From Mytilisepta virgata (lineage: Eukaryota; Mollusca; Bivalvia; Mytilida; Mytilidae), in contig CM051518.1 of NCBI GenBank assembly GCA_028015205.1, forward strand, positions 57,553,978 to 57,617,977: 64,000 nt of DNA. Direction: 5' to 3'. Position 1 is the first letter of the stretch. The number at the start of each line of letters is the position of its first letter. Shown here in pieces: positions 12,030 through 22,191 of this stretch. The position numbers and the translations under genes are program-made. The notes beneath the pieces were generated by a model. It saw only the letters and a list, made by a program, of their open reading frames with translations, searched no databases and was not told the DNA's origin.

Positions 12030-12905
12030 TTCATTCACCCTTCTCTATTAATGTCCCTTAAGGTTGTCAGTGCAGCATCTTGCATACAAGCAATAAGTTT
12101 TAAAGCCTTTGTTTTGTCAGACCAATTATATAAATTTGCTAATGTTTCAAATTGAACCTTATAATAATTCCAACTAGACTTTCCGTCATAGTTCTGTGGT
12201 TTTGTAAAGCCTATATTTTCTTTACTGGCAAAGGTACTTTTTCTTGGTTCATTATTTACTGAGTATGTATCATATACCCTAACTGTTGGTACTTCTGCAT
12301 TTAAACACTACTTTGGTTTTTCAATAGGTGAAAATATATTAGCTCTGGTATTTGAGCTAGTATTAAATGCAATGGTATTAGAATTTACTTTCTCAGTATT
12401 GGTAACAAATTGTTTTTCTGGTTCCATCGGTTGTGGTAACATTTTACAGCCCTCATTCTGATGGTCAGTGTATGTAGACACTGAAGACGTAGCTGAATTA
12501 GTCTTTTTGCTTAAGTCATTTTGGTTTTCAATTGCAATATTGTTATTTACATTGAGAGGTGTGGAAAAATTTGCTCATAGTGGCAGTAATATTTCCTAAA
12601 TGTGTTTCAAGCTCTCTTGATAGGTGAATTTTAAAATGATTCATTTTTGTTTAAACCTCTTCCTTTAAATGATCAAAATGTACACCCAAATTTTGTACTG
12701 TTCTATTAATATTATCCATTTGTTGAAATTAAATATTAACTTGTGATGTTAAAATTCTATATTGGTCACTGTGTGGATTTTCTCATGGTGTATTTACTCT
12801 TGACTCATGATCAGAAATCTCGGACATCTCGGGTGAGCTTACACGAGAGCTATGAAAAATATGAATTAAATGGTCTAAAGATAAAGAATGACTTCTCTCA
12901 CTCAT
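12030..12905 (-). pseudogene. gypsy-like gag remnant
   Basis: The likely start is an ATG at about 12905 (MSERSHSLSLDHL..). Downstream there is a coiled-coil-like MDNINRTVQNLGVHFDHLKE. The capsid-like block is FTKPQNYDGKSSWNYYKVQF with KTKALKLIACMQDAAL..L, the pattern of Ty3/gypsy gag. Several stops and frameshifts break it. It is truncated right after this block and abuts the integrase tail, which marks an internal deletion. Confidence 0.7.
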
Positions 12906-13031
12906 TTTCCAAGAAAATATTGAATTATCCAATATATATTATTTAGACAATATGACTTTTTTATCATAAAAATAACACTAGACTTCTATTTCAAATCTGG
13001 GCAGTTGGATTCGACCGCGGGTCACCAAAAA

Positions 13032-13296
13032 TGTAGCGTTTGTAAGGGGTTACGATAGATCGAAACTGCTAAAATATTATCTATTGGTAGCATAGACACT
13101 GGCCATATTTTTGTCTTTTAATATACCAAGATAGTTTAAAGTCAACTATGCATATTTTATTAACATATATATTTCATCTGGAACATTCAAATAATAGTAA
13201 TATCCCACAGAGCGTTAGAACTATACAGTTGTAAAAGTTGTAGTAAATCGTTATTGACGTGGGAACTAGGTCAAATACAGGTCAGGTCACTATAAT
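13032..13296 (-). repeat. 5' LTR of the gypsy-like element (truncated)
   Basis: Direct repeat of 8567-8886, ending in ..ACA next to the primer-binding-site candidate. Sequence above about 13296 diverges into a short duplicated 'ataataatgcacgaact' unit, so the U3 part is missing. Confidence 0.65.
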
Positions 13297-13629
13297 AATA
13301 ACAATAATAATGCACGAACTATAATAATAATGCACGAACTGATTACAAAACCAACCTTCGATCTTCCATGAAGCCCATTTTATGTCCTTTGATCTGCTGA
13401 TCTTGTATGACGATGTCATACAATTTTGATTCTTCAAAATGAATTTTGTTTTGTACTACAGCATTGAGTATTGTCCATTTCATATGAAAGTTGAATAAAA
13501 ATATTATTCTGCTAAAAATGTTTTGTTTTATATGTAATTTAAGTTATATTTTTTATGGAGAGCAACTGCTTGCCATTACAACAGGTGACATTGTAGAGAG
13601 TTGTTTTCAATATATTTGTGGTTTTTACA
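13297..13629. other. spacer upstream of the MULE pseudogene
   Basis: AT-rich. It includes a two-copy 'ataataatgcacgaact' repeat at 13300-13340. No gene is seen. MULE terminal repeats may lie here but were not recognised. Confidence 0.3.
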
Positions 13630-14370
13630 ATGGCAAGGATAAAGAAAGAGTGTAGAACATTTGGTTTAACTTTTGGTTAATACAGAGCAAAGAGACAAGG
13701 AATAGGCATAGATTCAGGCAACGTCAAACATGTCTTCAAGTGTACTTTGAAGGAAGGGACTGGCATAAAAATAATCAAGAAGCATAGAGCAATTGCTAAC
13801 AACAGGAGGATTATGAAACTGTTAAAAACTATCAAAAAGAGATTTCAGGTGTACAGGTCTGTTGATGGAGAACTAAAAACGTTTGAAATAAACAATATAG
13901 CTGCTACAGGATACAGAGTTATAAACTTGGAATGTTTACAAAAACATGTTTCTGAGATATTATGTCACGGTATTGTATTTGATAAAGCTAGAGAAAAGGC
14001 TCTGGGCGGTGCAGTTCCAATAATTTTGGAATCGCCAGTTGCTCATTTTGGACTCGCTGTCATTCTTGCTGCGAAATGTACTAGGTGTGGAACAAAAATT
14101 CATTTCGAATCTAGACCAAAGTTGTTGAATTTTTGAACAAGACATTACGGCATGAACATCAGAGTTATATGGGGTTCCATAGTCAGTGGAGATGGTTTAG
14201 CGCACCTCAATGAACATTCGACCAGCATGGATTCACCTATTATGGCCCAAAACACATATAGCGTTATAGAACATGAAATTAATCAGTGGTGAAAAGTTAT
14301 GGTAGACGATAAAATATCAGCAGCCATAAACAAGGAGAAAAAAATGCAATAGAAAAGAATAGATATCATG
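13630..14370 (+). pseudogene. MULE transposase, N-terminal half
   Basis: An ATG at 13630 opens MARIKKECRTFGLTFG, then a stop at about 13678. The frame goes on through a 129-residue ORF (13747-14136) with INLECLQKHVSEIL, ESPVAHFGLAVILAAKC and a CTRCGTKIHFES zinc-ribbon-like pair. After a shift it reads RVIWGSIVSGDGLAHLNEH and the INQWWK block, ending at YHEG near 14365. This order matches the amino-terminal part of the Mutator-like transposase family common in bivalves. The protein resumes at 19239, so about 4.87 kb has been inserted. Confidence 0.75.
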
Positions 14371-15916
14371 AAGGTCTGCATAATTTTAATACAATTATAT
14401 ATACCTTACAGAACTATTATCATGGACAAATGACAATACAAGCTGAATTTAAAAAAACGTAATCAAAAACAAAGAAACAATATCAAATTACATTGTAAAT
14501 AATCTAGGGTCAGATTCAAAAGAGTGCAGTTGTACTTATAATTTTTAGACATTAAATGTCAAAAAATTGTTTGTATGCTTACTACCCCTATCCTATAATC
14601 ATTGAGTGGAACAACTCCATATTTAAAAACAGTTAAACAGATTTGATTGATTGTTGATTGGTTTATTTATTTATTGCTGTTTGAATAATGTCCAGTAGCA
14701 AATATGTTGTGCATGTTCAAGAAGAGAACAAATTAACAACAAAACAATACGTAAGCCGCGAAAAGTGGTTGACCAGGATGAAGTACTGGTATTTATATTT
14801 TATAAAGTCGGTGGACAATGATGATATGTTACTAGGGATAGAAATTTCTAGAAAATAATTATATTTTCATACTAGAGGCCCAACCTTCTCTAATGTGAAA
14901 AATCAACATAAGCAAAATGGTCATTTGTCTCTGTACTATAGGGGCCCAGCTGAACTTTGAGTAGCATTTGCTATTGGGCCCCTGACAATATGTTTCCATG
15001 ATTTTATTTACCCTTAATTAAGGCCCCTTCATGTATATAGGCCCCTAAAAGAGTTGTTTATGGGTTCTTAAAGTTAGAGAGCGCGTGGGACTGTTTCTAT
15101 ACACGACATGCGAATTAACGTCCGTTTTGATTTTAGTTGGGTGTTAATATATATCAGTAGCGGATCCAGAATAGGGCTTAGAGGGCATACGCCCCACCTT
15201 TGATCGCCAAATTGTTTTTTTAAATCACGATTTTTATGTTTTTTTTAGCATAAAGTCGTCCAAAAACATTTCCGCCCGGCTCCATTCTGCAATTACTGCA
15301 AGATAAATACAGAATAAAGAAAATTTGTAAAGACGCATAAACAATCAGCGACACACAGATATAAGTAACCACAAAAAGGTTGACTGTTGGTTAGTGAACA
15401 TCCGGTTGCATATATTTCTTGAATAATCATTAAAACTGATGTAGTCATCATGTTTTTGTTAATTAAAGCTTCAGGTTAACAGGAATAAAGAAGAAGATTA
15501 CAATTTTAACCGAAAACTTTCAACACTTGACCACAGATGAATTGTTTCAAAGACATCTAAGATAAAACAATTCCTTTTTTACATAAAAAGGAAATTCAAC
15601 ATGTTTTAAATTTGCCTTCGCACCTGATGAGGGTTAAAAAGAATAGTGAAATACATATCATCTTTCACATTATTTTTTCCGATAGCCTTGTATGTTATGT
15701 TAAATGTATATTAATTGCACATGTACATCGTAGCTGTGTATACTACCCAACGAGGAATTATTAACCAATATACATTTATAAAACATTTTTAAACTCAAAG
15801 AACTGATAAATAAATATAATGAAGTACTATTTTTCAATTTTGGAACATTGATCCCACTTTATTAAATTATTCCACCAAGGAAAAGAATATCACTTTCATT
15901 CAGTTTATATATACAA
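14371..15916. repeat. repeat-rich insert inside the MULE pseudogene
   Basis: No gene is seen. About 14660-14800 resembles a dispersed mollusc repeat ('ttgctgtttgaataatgtccagtagcaaa'). About 15160-15215 ('cagtagcggatccag', 'catacgccccac') has an inverted relative at 32855-32895. 14880-15060 holds several 'gggcccc'/'ggcccc' motifs without clear structure. Confidence 0.4.
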
Positions 15917-16018
15917 TTATGTTTTCATTCACCAGTTCAACCAAACATAAATTATTTATAAAATAAAACAAAACACAGTGTTTTGGTATCAGCTCGCCTT
16001 GACAACATTGTAGCATAT
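15917..16018 (-). repeat. B2 split repeat of the YR element
   Basis: 102 bp, direct copy of 16424-16525 (offset 507), with about two substitutions near the 16000 end. Confidence 0.9.
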
Positions 16019-16180
16019 TTTATTTTAATAATAAAAGACAATGTCCAAAAAAGGCTGTCTTGGGCCGCTGCATCACATCAAACATACACAATCTACAATT
16101 AGAAAAACACAAAATTACAAATTGTACAATAAACTTAGAAACTTTTCGTTTTATATGCGGCGTCGGGGTGGGAAGGGGGG

Positions 16181-16426
16181 TAATTTATGTGAACGAAAGC
16201 GAACAGTGCTGTTTGAAAGACGAACTTCGAATGGAGAATTTTGTTTCTATAAACCTAAATTTGCGCTTTAAATTAAAGCACGATAATTGCATGACAATTA
16301 TTACCTGGCAGGTAAAATACAATAGCCTAGCCAATAGAAAGTGAAAATATTAATTTGCATAAGACACGTGGTTATTATTTATAAACAAACACACGTGTCA
16401 TTTTATACCTTTAATAAATACATTTA
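16181..16426 (-). repeat. A2 split repeat of the YR element
   Basis: 246 bp, direct copy of 18401-18646 with about three substitutions and no indel. Confidence 0.92.
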
Positions 16427-16525
16427 TGTTTTCATTCACCAGTTCAACCAAACATAAATTATTTATAAAATAAAACAAAACACAGTGTTTTGGTATCAGC
16501 TCGCCTTGACAGCACTGTAGCATAT
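16424..16525 (-). repeat. B1 split repeat of the YR element
   Basis: Copy of 15917-16018. It directly abuts A2 and lies just downstream of the recombinase stop codon at 16589. Confidence 0.9.
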
Positions 16526-16588
16526 CGCAGATAAAGAAAGAAAGGAAGAATTGGGAGACCAATGTATGTATCTTAAAATTACAACAAA

Positions 16589-17735
16589 TCAAAGGCCAAG
16601 ATTTTTTGAAACAGATAACTTGACCGAGGAGTCTTCTTTAACATATCCGTCCTTGGCTTTATCACTTCTCCATCTACCATGTTTTTTAAACAATCTGTCT
16701 GGAACCCCCGCATTAGCTGCCGCAGTTGCACCCCCAGACCTGAAACTATGCAGACCAAACTTAGATTTATCTAGACCTATGGATTCTAGAGCTTCCAACA
16801 AGATTTCTCATGACCTGCTGTAAGAAATTGGTCCAGTGTTCCTTAGTTTATATGTACTGGATGATTTACAAAATGAAATAGATCTAAATAAAAAATCAGA
16901 GGAATTATCAACAAAGTTAGCTAATTTGATGTATCTCTGCAAAATATTAAATGGGCAAGTTTTGGTACCAGTTTTAGAAATATAAACTTCTTTTCCTTCC
17001 CGATAAATGTCTGTTTTACTCTTCTCCAAATGGAGTACAATGTGAGATGGGAAAAATTTTATGTCAGAAAGTCTCAAATTAGCTAACTCAGAAAATCTTA
17101 AAAAACCAGCATAAGAAAGTACACACATACAAGCTATTCTAATGTCTTTTAGATTACAAGTAGGAAAAGCATATTTATCTACAATTTCTTGCAATATTTG
17201 TGGTGTGATCGGTTCGTTCTTCACAATATAGTGACCAATTTTCCGATGGGCTCCTTCCCTAACCGATACAACTAAGTCATCATTGCATGGATTGTCAAAT
17301 CCAGCTAATTTATGCGCCCAAGCGATGCCATATATAGCCTCATCTAATTTAGACACAGAATTTGCAGAATCAGCCAAATGTATTAAATACAGCGAAATAT
17401 GAATACTTTGGGCGGGTAAGGGGGACATGGAATGAGAATTAGCCCACTTACACCATAAATTGAAGGCTGATCTGTAATTCCTCCGAGTACTCTCAGCTTT
17501 CGATGATAGTAGAAAATCTGGCAGCTTACCATACAGCTCATTAACTTCCTGGGAGCAAGGAACAAATCCGGCATTCCACCGACCAACAGTAAAAACGTCT
17601 AAAAAACCATGTACTAAAGCTGCAGGCCTGCGTAGTCTATCCTGATCGACGTCACTGTTTCTGGAACGTTGTGCTGTTTCCTGTTGATTTAGCGAAGAGG
17701 GGGCAATTTTTCCTCCAATGTCCAAATTGCCTACA
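16589..17735 (-). pseudogene. tyrosine recombinase of the Ngaro/DIRS-like element
   Basis: An N-terminal SAM-like part (STRRNYRSAFNLWCKWA) is followed by the catalytic domain. The first catalytic Arg is in SYAGFLRFSELANLRLSD, the beta-hairpin Lys in LEKSKTD, the HxxR box is HSFRSGGATAAANAG, the later H..W is KHGRWRSD, and the nucleophile Tyr is in DGYVKE. All catalytic positions are present. A single in-frame TGA at 16808-16810 splits the ORF just before the HxxR box; otherwise the frame is intact. The 5' part overlaps the end of gag in another frame, suggesting expression by frameshift or as a separate start. The ORF is open from 17974, but recognisable recombinase begins near 17700. Confidence 0.85.
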
Positions 17736-18401
17736 GTTGTAGCAGATATCATACTGGCAAGGCTCACGCCTTGCGACGCCCCCACGAAAGGGCTGCTGGA
17801 CAGGTGCACGAGGATAAGAATTAGCATAAGTAGGATTCCCGACGGTCTCTGCAGGTTGGGAACGAGGTGCAGTCTTCGGGTAAGGCTGTGAACGCTTAGA
17901 CTTGTCCTTTGCGCTTCGGATAGCCCGGTTTTCCGCCTGACGTATTTTCTTCTCATCTTCTGAATCGGACGCAATAGCGTTGGTCTCGTACTCTTTCACC
18001 GTGTTCCACCCAGCGGGAGATGTGTCAGCTATCCTTATAAGCTTGTTGCGACCCTTGACTTTCTCTATAAGCTCCAGTACCAATTTAGCGGCTTTTGTAT
18101 TATCTGCCGGTACAGATTTACGTAGTTTATCCAAAGATTCTAGTACCTCCTCATTAAATGAAAACTGCTTCCGATTGCCTTCGCTACGGAATTTGATGTT
18201 GACGTCCTCTTTGACCTTCTTCTTGAAAATGTCGTTTTCCTGGAATAATTCAGTCTTAAAATCATCCAATTTTGTGCCTAATATGGTTTTGAACAATTCC
18301 ACCGTATCCAAAAGATCTACTGCTTGTAAGCCTCTGGGTTGGTTGCTCCGAGAGTTCTGTTCATCTATATTTATTCCTTAATGAGACGGTGATTCTGACA
18401 T
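17652..18401 (-). pseudogene. gag-like ORF with CCHC zinc knuckle
   Basis: The likely start is the ATG at 18401-18399, directly at the edge of the A1 repeat. An in-frame TAA at 18380-18378 follows after seven codons, and the open frame resumes and runs to 17652. Residues are charged and helical (TKLDDFKTELFQENDIFKKK). A basic region follows, and near the C-terminus is the knuckle CYNCRQFGHWRKNC (C-x2-C-x4-H-x4-C). This is the gag type found with DIRS/Ngaro and related YR elements. The early stop means this copy would need another start or readthrough. Confidence 0.75.
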
Positions 18402-18646
18402 AATCTATGTGAACGAAAGCGAACAGTGCTGTTTGAAAGACGAACTTCGAATGGAGAATTTTGTTTCTATAAACCTAAATTTGCGCTTTAAATTAAAGCA
18501 CGATAATTGCATGACAATTATTACCTGGCAGGTAAAATACAATAGCCTAGCCAATAGAAAGTGAAAATATTAATTCGCATAAGACACGTGGTTATTATTT
18601 ATAAACAAACACACGTGTCATTTTATACCTTTAATGAATACATTTA
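18401..18646 (-). repeat. A1 split repeat of the YR element
   Basis: Direct copy of 16181-16426. It forms the 5' end of the element and probably carries its promoter. The gag ATG overlaps its inner edge. Confidence 0.92.
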
Positions 18647-18704
18647 CAATAAACTAAAACAAATGATGGGGGGGGGGTGTAAATATATTTTGTGACATCA
18701 AGCC

Positions 18705-18850
18705 TCTACCAAACAAAGTTTTTTGGCAAGGTTTCAATAATAATGATAATAATCTTTATTTCTAGAAGGTGTCCTCAATTAGTACAATCACTATTCTCCC
18801 TTGAGGACCTCACACTCTACTCACTTTTACATAACCAAGATAACTTAAAT
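18705..18850. repeat. dispersed repeat with 'aataatctttatttct' end
   Basis: Sequence such as 'aataatctttatttctagaagg' followed by 'cttgaggacctcacac' resembles a LINE/SINE 3' tail. No coding part is seen. The rest up to 19238 is AT-rich without structure. Confidence 0.4.
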
Positions 18851-19238
18851 AATACAGAAGAATATTTATAATTTATACATTCATTAAATAATTCCTGGAT
18901 TATCATGTAAAACTTAAAACAATTTGTTTTAAAGGTATTTATTTTGGACATATGTCTTATATAAATTCTTTTAAAACAAATTGTTTTAGCACTATTATGT
19001 TACAAGGTCTCCTCTGTTGAATTCCTTGTGAAATAATAAAGACAGATCTTTGACTATCCTCTAACATTTTTCATTTTGAAGATAAATGGGTAGAAACAAT
19101 CAAAAATTATAAACCTTATTGCACATTTAGTATGATCTACATGTACATGTACATCCTGTTTATTGGCTTGCTTAGTGGTGAAATGCTTTTAATAGCTTTT
19201 TAAATATAATTTTTAAGAAATAAACATTCCCTTGCAGA

Positions 19239-20520
19239 TATTCCATCTATAACTAATTTGTGATGGTGGCTGGAGCAAAAGGTCCCACAAACACTCCTAT
19301 AACGCTCTTATTAGGAGTTGCGGTTATAATTGTTGCAGAAACAAAAATCTTGCACATAGAAATACGAACAAGAACTGTTATATATGCAACAGATGTGACT
19401 CGCTTGGAATAACAACAAAAGACCATGAGTGTTGTAAAAACAGTCAATCAATGGAGTCCGATATCATTGTAGAGGGTTTTTTGAAAGCTAATGATTACAG
19501 AGTCCGCTACATGCATTTTATTGCAGATGGAGACTCGTCTATTCATGCGCAAATCATGCAACGCGTACCCATTTGTGGAAAATTTGTTAAAAATATGTGG
19601 AGTGTGCCAATCACATATGCAAGTGTCTGAGGGGTAATCTCGAAAACTTAGTAAATGAAAATTCAAGTTATAAAGGAAAAGGCAGATTATGTAAAAGAAC
19701 CAGGATAAGAATTGCCAGTGCTGTGAGATGTTCAATCAGAAGGAGATCATCAGAAACAAATAAATCTAAAGCAGTAAAAAATCTCTAACCTGATATAAGA
19801 AATACAACTTCACATATTTATGGAAACCATACCAGATGTAATGAAGATTTTTGTCATGTGAAACACAATTTATGTAAAAACCAGATTGATCTAGCACAAA
19901 AGGATGTATTGATGATAATGATGATGACAATGGTGATGATGATATTTTTATGCAACGAGCAGAAATGTGAAAACATGATACTTCCCTACAAGCTCAAGAG
20001 CAGTATAGAGGGTCCTACATGCTAAACGAGTCGGCTTTACAGTCTTGAATGAGACAGGATCTGGCTATCCTTCTCAATAATGTCGCACGTAAGGCAAGTT
20101 CTTTAATAGGTAACTTTACAACTAATTTGGCAGAATGCTGGATGCATATAAGGTCTAACTTTGATGATGGAAAGATGTTTAATCACTGTAACAGAGGAGC
20201 ATGACATACGAGATGATATGCCACAGCATTAAGATTTAACAAAGGAACAACTTGGTCGCCAAATGTGTGGGAGCAAGCTACTCAGTCAACTTCAGGTGTC
20301 TATTTTGATAAGCTTTATGATCAGCGTAAAAAATGCATAAACAATAACAATACCACCAAAGACATGGATACTATAAGACAAAATAGATGGAAAACAAAGA
20401 TGTCTTCTCTAAAAGAATCCAATACTAAAAAAGCAAAACAACATTCATTAAAGGTTGAACCCGATATTATATCAGAAGAATTAGACAAATCAAAAACAAA
20501 TTATTTAAAAAAACATTGAT
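19239..20520 (+). pseudogene. MULE transposase, C-terminal half
   Basis: Continues the protein broken at 14370. It has CDGGWSKRSHKHSYNA (with a stop at the first codons), SCGYNCCRNKNLAHRNTNKN, CYICNRCDSLG, SDIIVEGFLKANDYRVRYM, FIADGDSSIHAQ and, after a shift, ECANHICKC. Further on are RIRIASAVRCSIRRRSS and ATALRFNKGTTWSPNVWEQA. The DGDSS block is the conserved acidic part of the bivalve Mutator-like transposase domain. Frameshifts and stops show it is dead. Confidence 0.75.
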
Positions 20521-20559
20521 ATTTCTACAGCAGTCATCATTGAAATTGAAAAACACACC

Positions 20560-21165
20560 AAGTTGCAAATTTGTTCTGCTAGCTGGAAAGATGAAAGAAA
20601 AAACTTATAACACCATCAAATTTTGGCTCAGTTGTGAAAATTCTAAAATTAGAATAGCACCATTAATAAAATAACATTTATACAGTACCTTCATAGGCAA
20701 CAAAACAACAAAAATTGGATTAAAAAGAGAAAAAAGTAACCATCAAAGAAAATGTCAATCTTTCCATGAGGCCTTGTCACTGACAAAGACCATAAATTGT
20801 TAGGAGAAAATCCAGATGGAATAGTAACAGAAAACAACACTAATTTGCTTCATGAGAAAGATATTAACCTGACACAAGCTTCAATGTCTGTTAAAAATGT
20901 TTGCCTTGAAAAGATATCAAACAATTTAAAACTAAAAAGGAACCACAACTACTATTTTCAATGCCAGGGTTTGTTGAATATATGTAACTTATCGTGGATG
21001 GATTTTGTTGTTAGAACATAGAATCCATATGAATTACACATAGAGAGAATCTATAAGGACATTTACTTTGGCGAAGGGAAATGATTCCAAAACTTAACAG
21101 CTTTCTACCATACAGCTATGCTACCAGGGTTAGCTTATTTCTCCACGCTTCAACAAATACCCTGG
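20560..21165 (+). pseudogene. YqaJ/lambda-exonuclease-like nuclease remnant linked to the MULE
   Basis: Immediately after the transposase remnant the plus strand reads LGENPDGIV, then KNVCLEKISNNLKLKRNHNY and YYFQCQGLLNICNLSWMDFV, then NPYELHIERIYKD and a degenerate C-terminal end. A GxNPDGI motif, then Y..Q.QG and W.DFVV, is the pattern of YqaJ-type (PD-(D/E)xK) exonuclease domains carried by some invertebrate mobile genes. The usual E-x-K segment between them (expected near 20850) is degraded. Position and strand suggest it was the C-terminal part of the MULE protein or its second ORF. Confidence 0.6.
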
Positions 21166-21169
21166 AATA

Positions 21170-21960
21170 AGAGAAAGTGGCATATGGGTATACATTAATA
21201 TGTATAGCCATAAATTACATCAATTAAGATACATGTCACAGATCATCTCATATTTAAAACGAAGTAACACTTTTAAATTGTATTTGTTAGAAGCGCTTTT
21301 ATACATGTAGGAATAATCTTCTACATGTACTCGCATATCCCAAAAAATGAAAGCCTAGATTGTATAAGTACTTAAATACGTGATAACATATATAACTAAA
21401 ATTGACATATATAATAGCGCAATCCTTTTCAGGTCAAGTTTACCTGAGAGTTTTATCCTTAGTTTGTTGATAAATATATCAATGTAGAATTGACGAAAGA
21501 TTCGTTAGTAGATAACTCTGACCAAAAAAGTGTGGTTAAGCGGTGTCAATTTTGAAAGCATAATTACATGTACAAAATATGGAAGCGAAATTTTTTGAAA
21601 CAACATTAAAAAAATGGACAGAAAAAAACTTGAAAGATAGAAAGACCTAACTATAGAATAAAAATATGGGTATGAAACAGAAAAGTAAAGTTTCAAAAAT
21701 ATTGATAACAATTTTCATATACATCAGGTGTTCAATAAGATCATGTTATATCCATTGTATATGTTTCATTTTTTGACTTTTCTATATGAAGATTATGGCT
21801 TGCACAAATTGAACATGTCCACAACCAGCTATTACACATATAAATTTTGATTTAATATTAAAAATCTAATACTTCACTAAATGTACAATAAAAAATAAAG
21901 TACACCGTTTAAGTAACTAAAATAATGAAAATTGTTTACAAACTTGTTATAAAATAAATT
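21170..21960. other. AT-rich spacer
   Basis: No gene or clear repeat is visible. MULE 3' terminal sequence could lie here. Confidence 0.25.
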
Positions 21961-21965
21961 TTCAG

Positions 21966-22191
21966 GTCAAGCCGCAAATGTTCTGGACCAAAATTTGTTG
22001 GGAGAGAAATGTTACACGAATGGGTGGAGGAAAACAATAATAGAAAGTGGTATAAAGACAAGGTCATTTCTGTTATCAAGAATAAAGATGTTGTCTGTGA
22101 AGTTCTTTATGAAGTCTGTGATGGTCCTTATGAGATTGATCATTTGCTAGAAGATTTTACAACTTCCTCTTTAAAATTGATTGATTTATAG
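21966..22191 (+). CDS. putative terminal exon, Tudor/chromo-like domain
   Basis: An acceptor (tttcag, ending 21965) opens a frame (SRKCSGPKFVGREMLHEWVE...) to a stop at 22191. The pattern FVGREMLHEWVEENNNRKWY, then KVISV, then VLYEVCDGPYEIDHLLEDF resembles small Tudor/SGF29-like barrel domains: a WY..K(V/T)I strand followed by an acidic 'YEID-LL-D' strand. It could be the last exon of a host gene or a transposon-encoded module. No upstream exon was recognised. Confidence 0.4.

Larger units (their letters stand above)
8567..13296 (-). mobile_element. defective Ty3/gypsy-like LTR retrotransposon
   Basis: Direct repeats at 8567-8886 and 13032-13296 share long blocks ('ctattggtagcatagacac', 'gttattgacgtgggaactag', 'caaatacaggtcaggtcac') and act as LTRs of a minus-strand element. 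Just inside the 5' LTR (which ends ..ACA at 13032) lies a TGG-starting primer-binding-site candidate (TGGTGACCCGCGGTCGAA, 13027-13010). Before the 3' LTR is a purine tract (GGTGAAAGGGG.., about 9232-9216). Between them are gag remnants, the C-terminal end of integrase and a zinc-finger ORF. Protease, RT, RNase H and the integrase core are missing, so gag is joined almost directly to the integrase tail. The 5' LTR seems truncated in U3. A PLE (9743-10281) is nested inside. The LTRs differ by several indels, so the insertion is old. Confidence 0.75.
15917..18646 (-). mobile_element. Ngaro/DIRS-like tyrosine-recombinase element without RT
   Basis: On the minus strand the order is: A1 repeat (18646-18401), gag-like ORF with a CCHC knuckle, tyrosine recombinase (YR), B1 repeat (16525-16424), A2 repeat (16426-16181), a 162-bp spacer, B2 repeat (16018-15917). 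A and B each occur as direct copies in the split-direct-repeat layout A1-ORFs-B1-A2-B2 known from Ngaro/PAT retroelements. B1 and A2 overlap by 3 bp. No RT or RNase H lies between gag and YR; the two ORFs overlap. The element is therefore a compact non-autonomous derivative or a distinct YR-element type. A1 and A2 differ at about 3 of 246 positions, so it moved recently. Confidence 0.75.

Noticed and set aside
12743..12946. Plus-strand ORF opposite gag
   Set aside because: Shadow of the gag remnant with no domain of its own.
17383..17586. Minus ORF overlapping the recombinase in another frame
   Set aside because: Out-of-frame shadow of the YR.
17980..18381. 133-codon plus-strand ORF opposite the gag-like ORF
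   Set aside because: Antisense shadow. The minus strand has the zinc knuckle.
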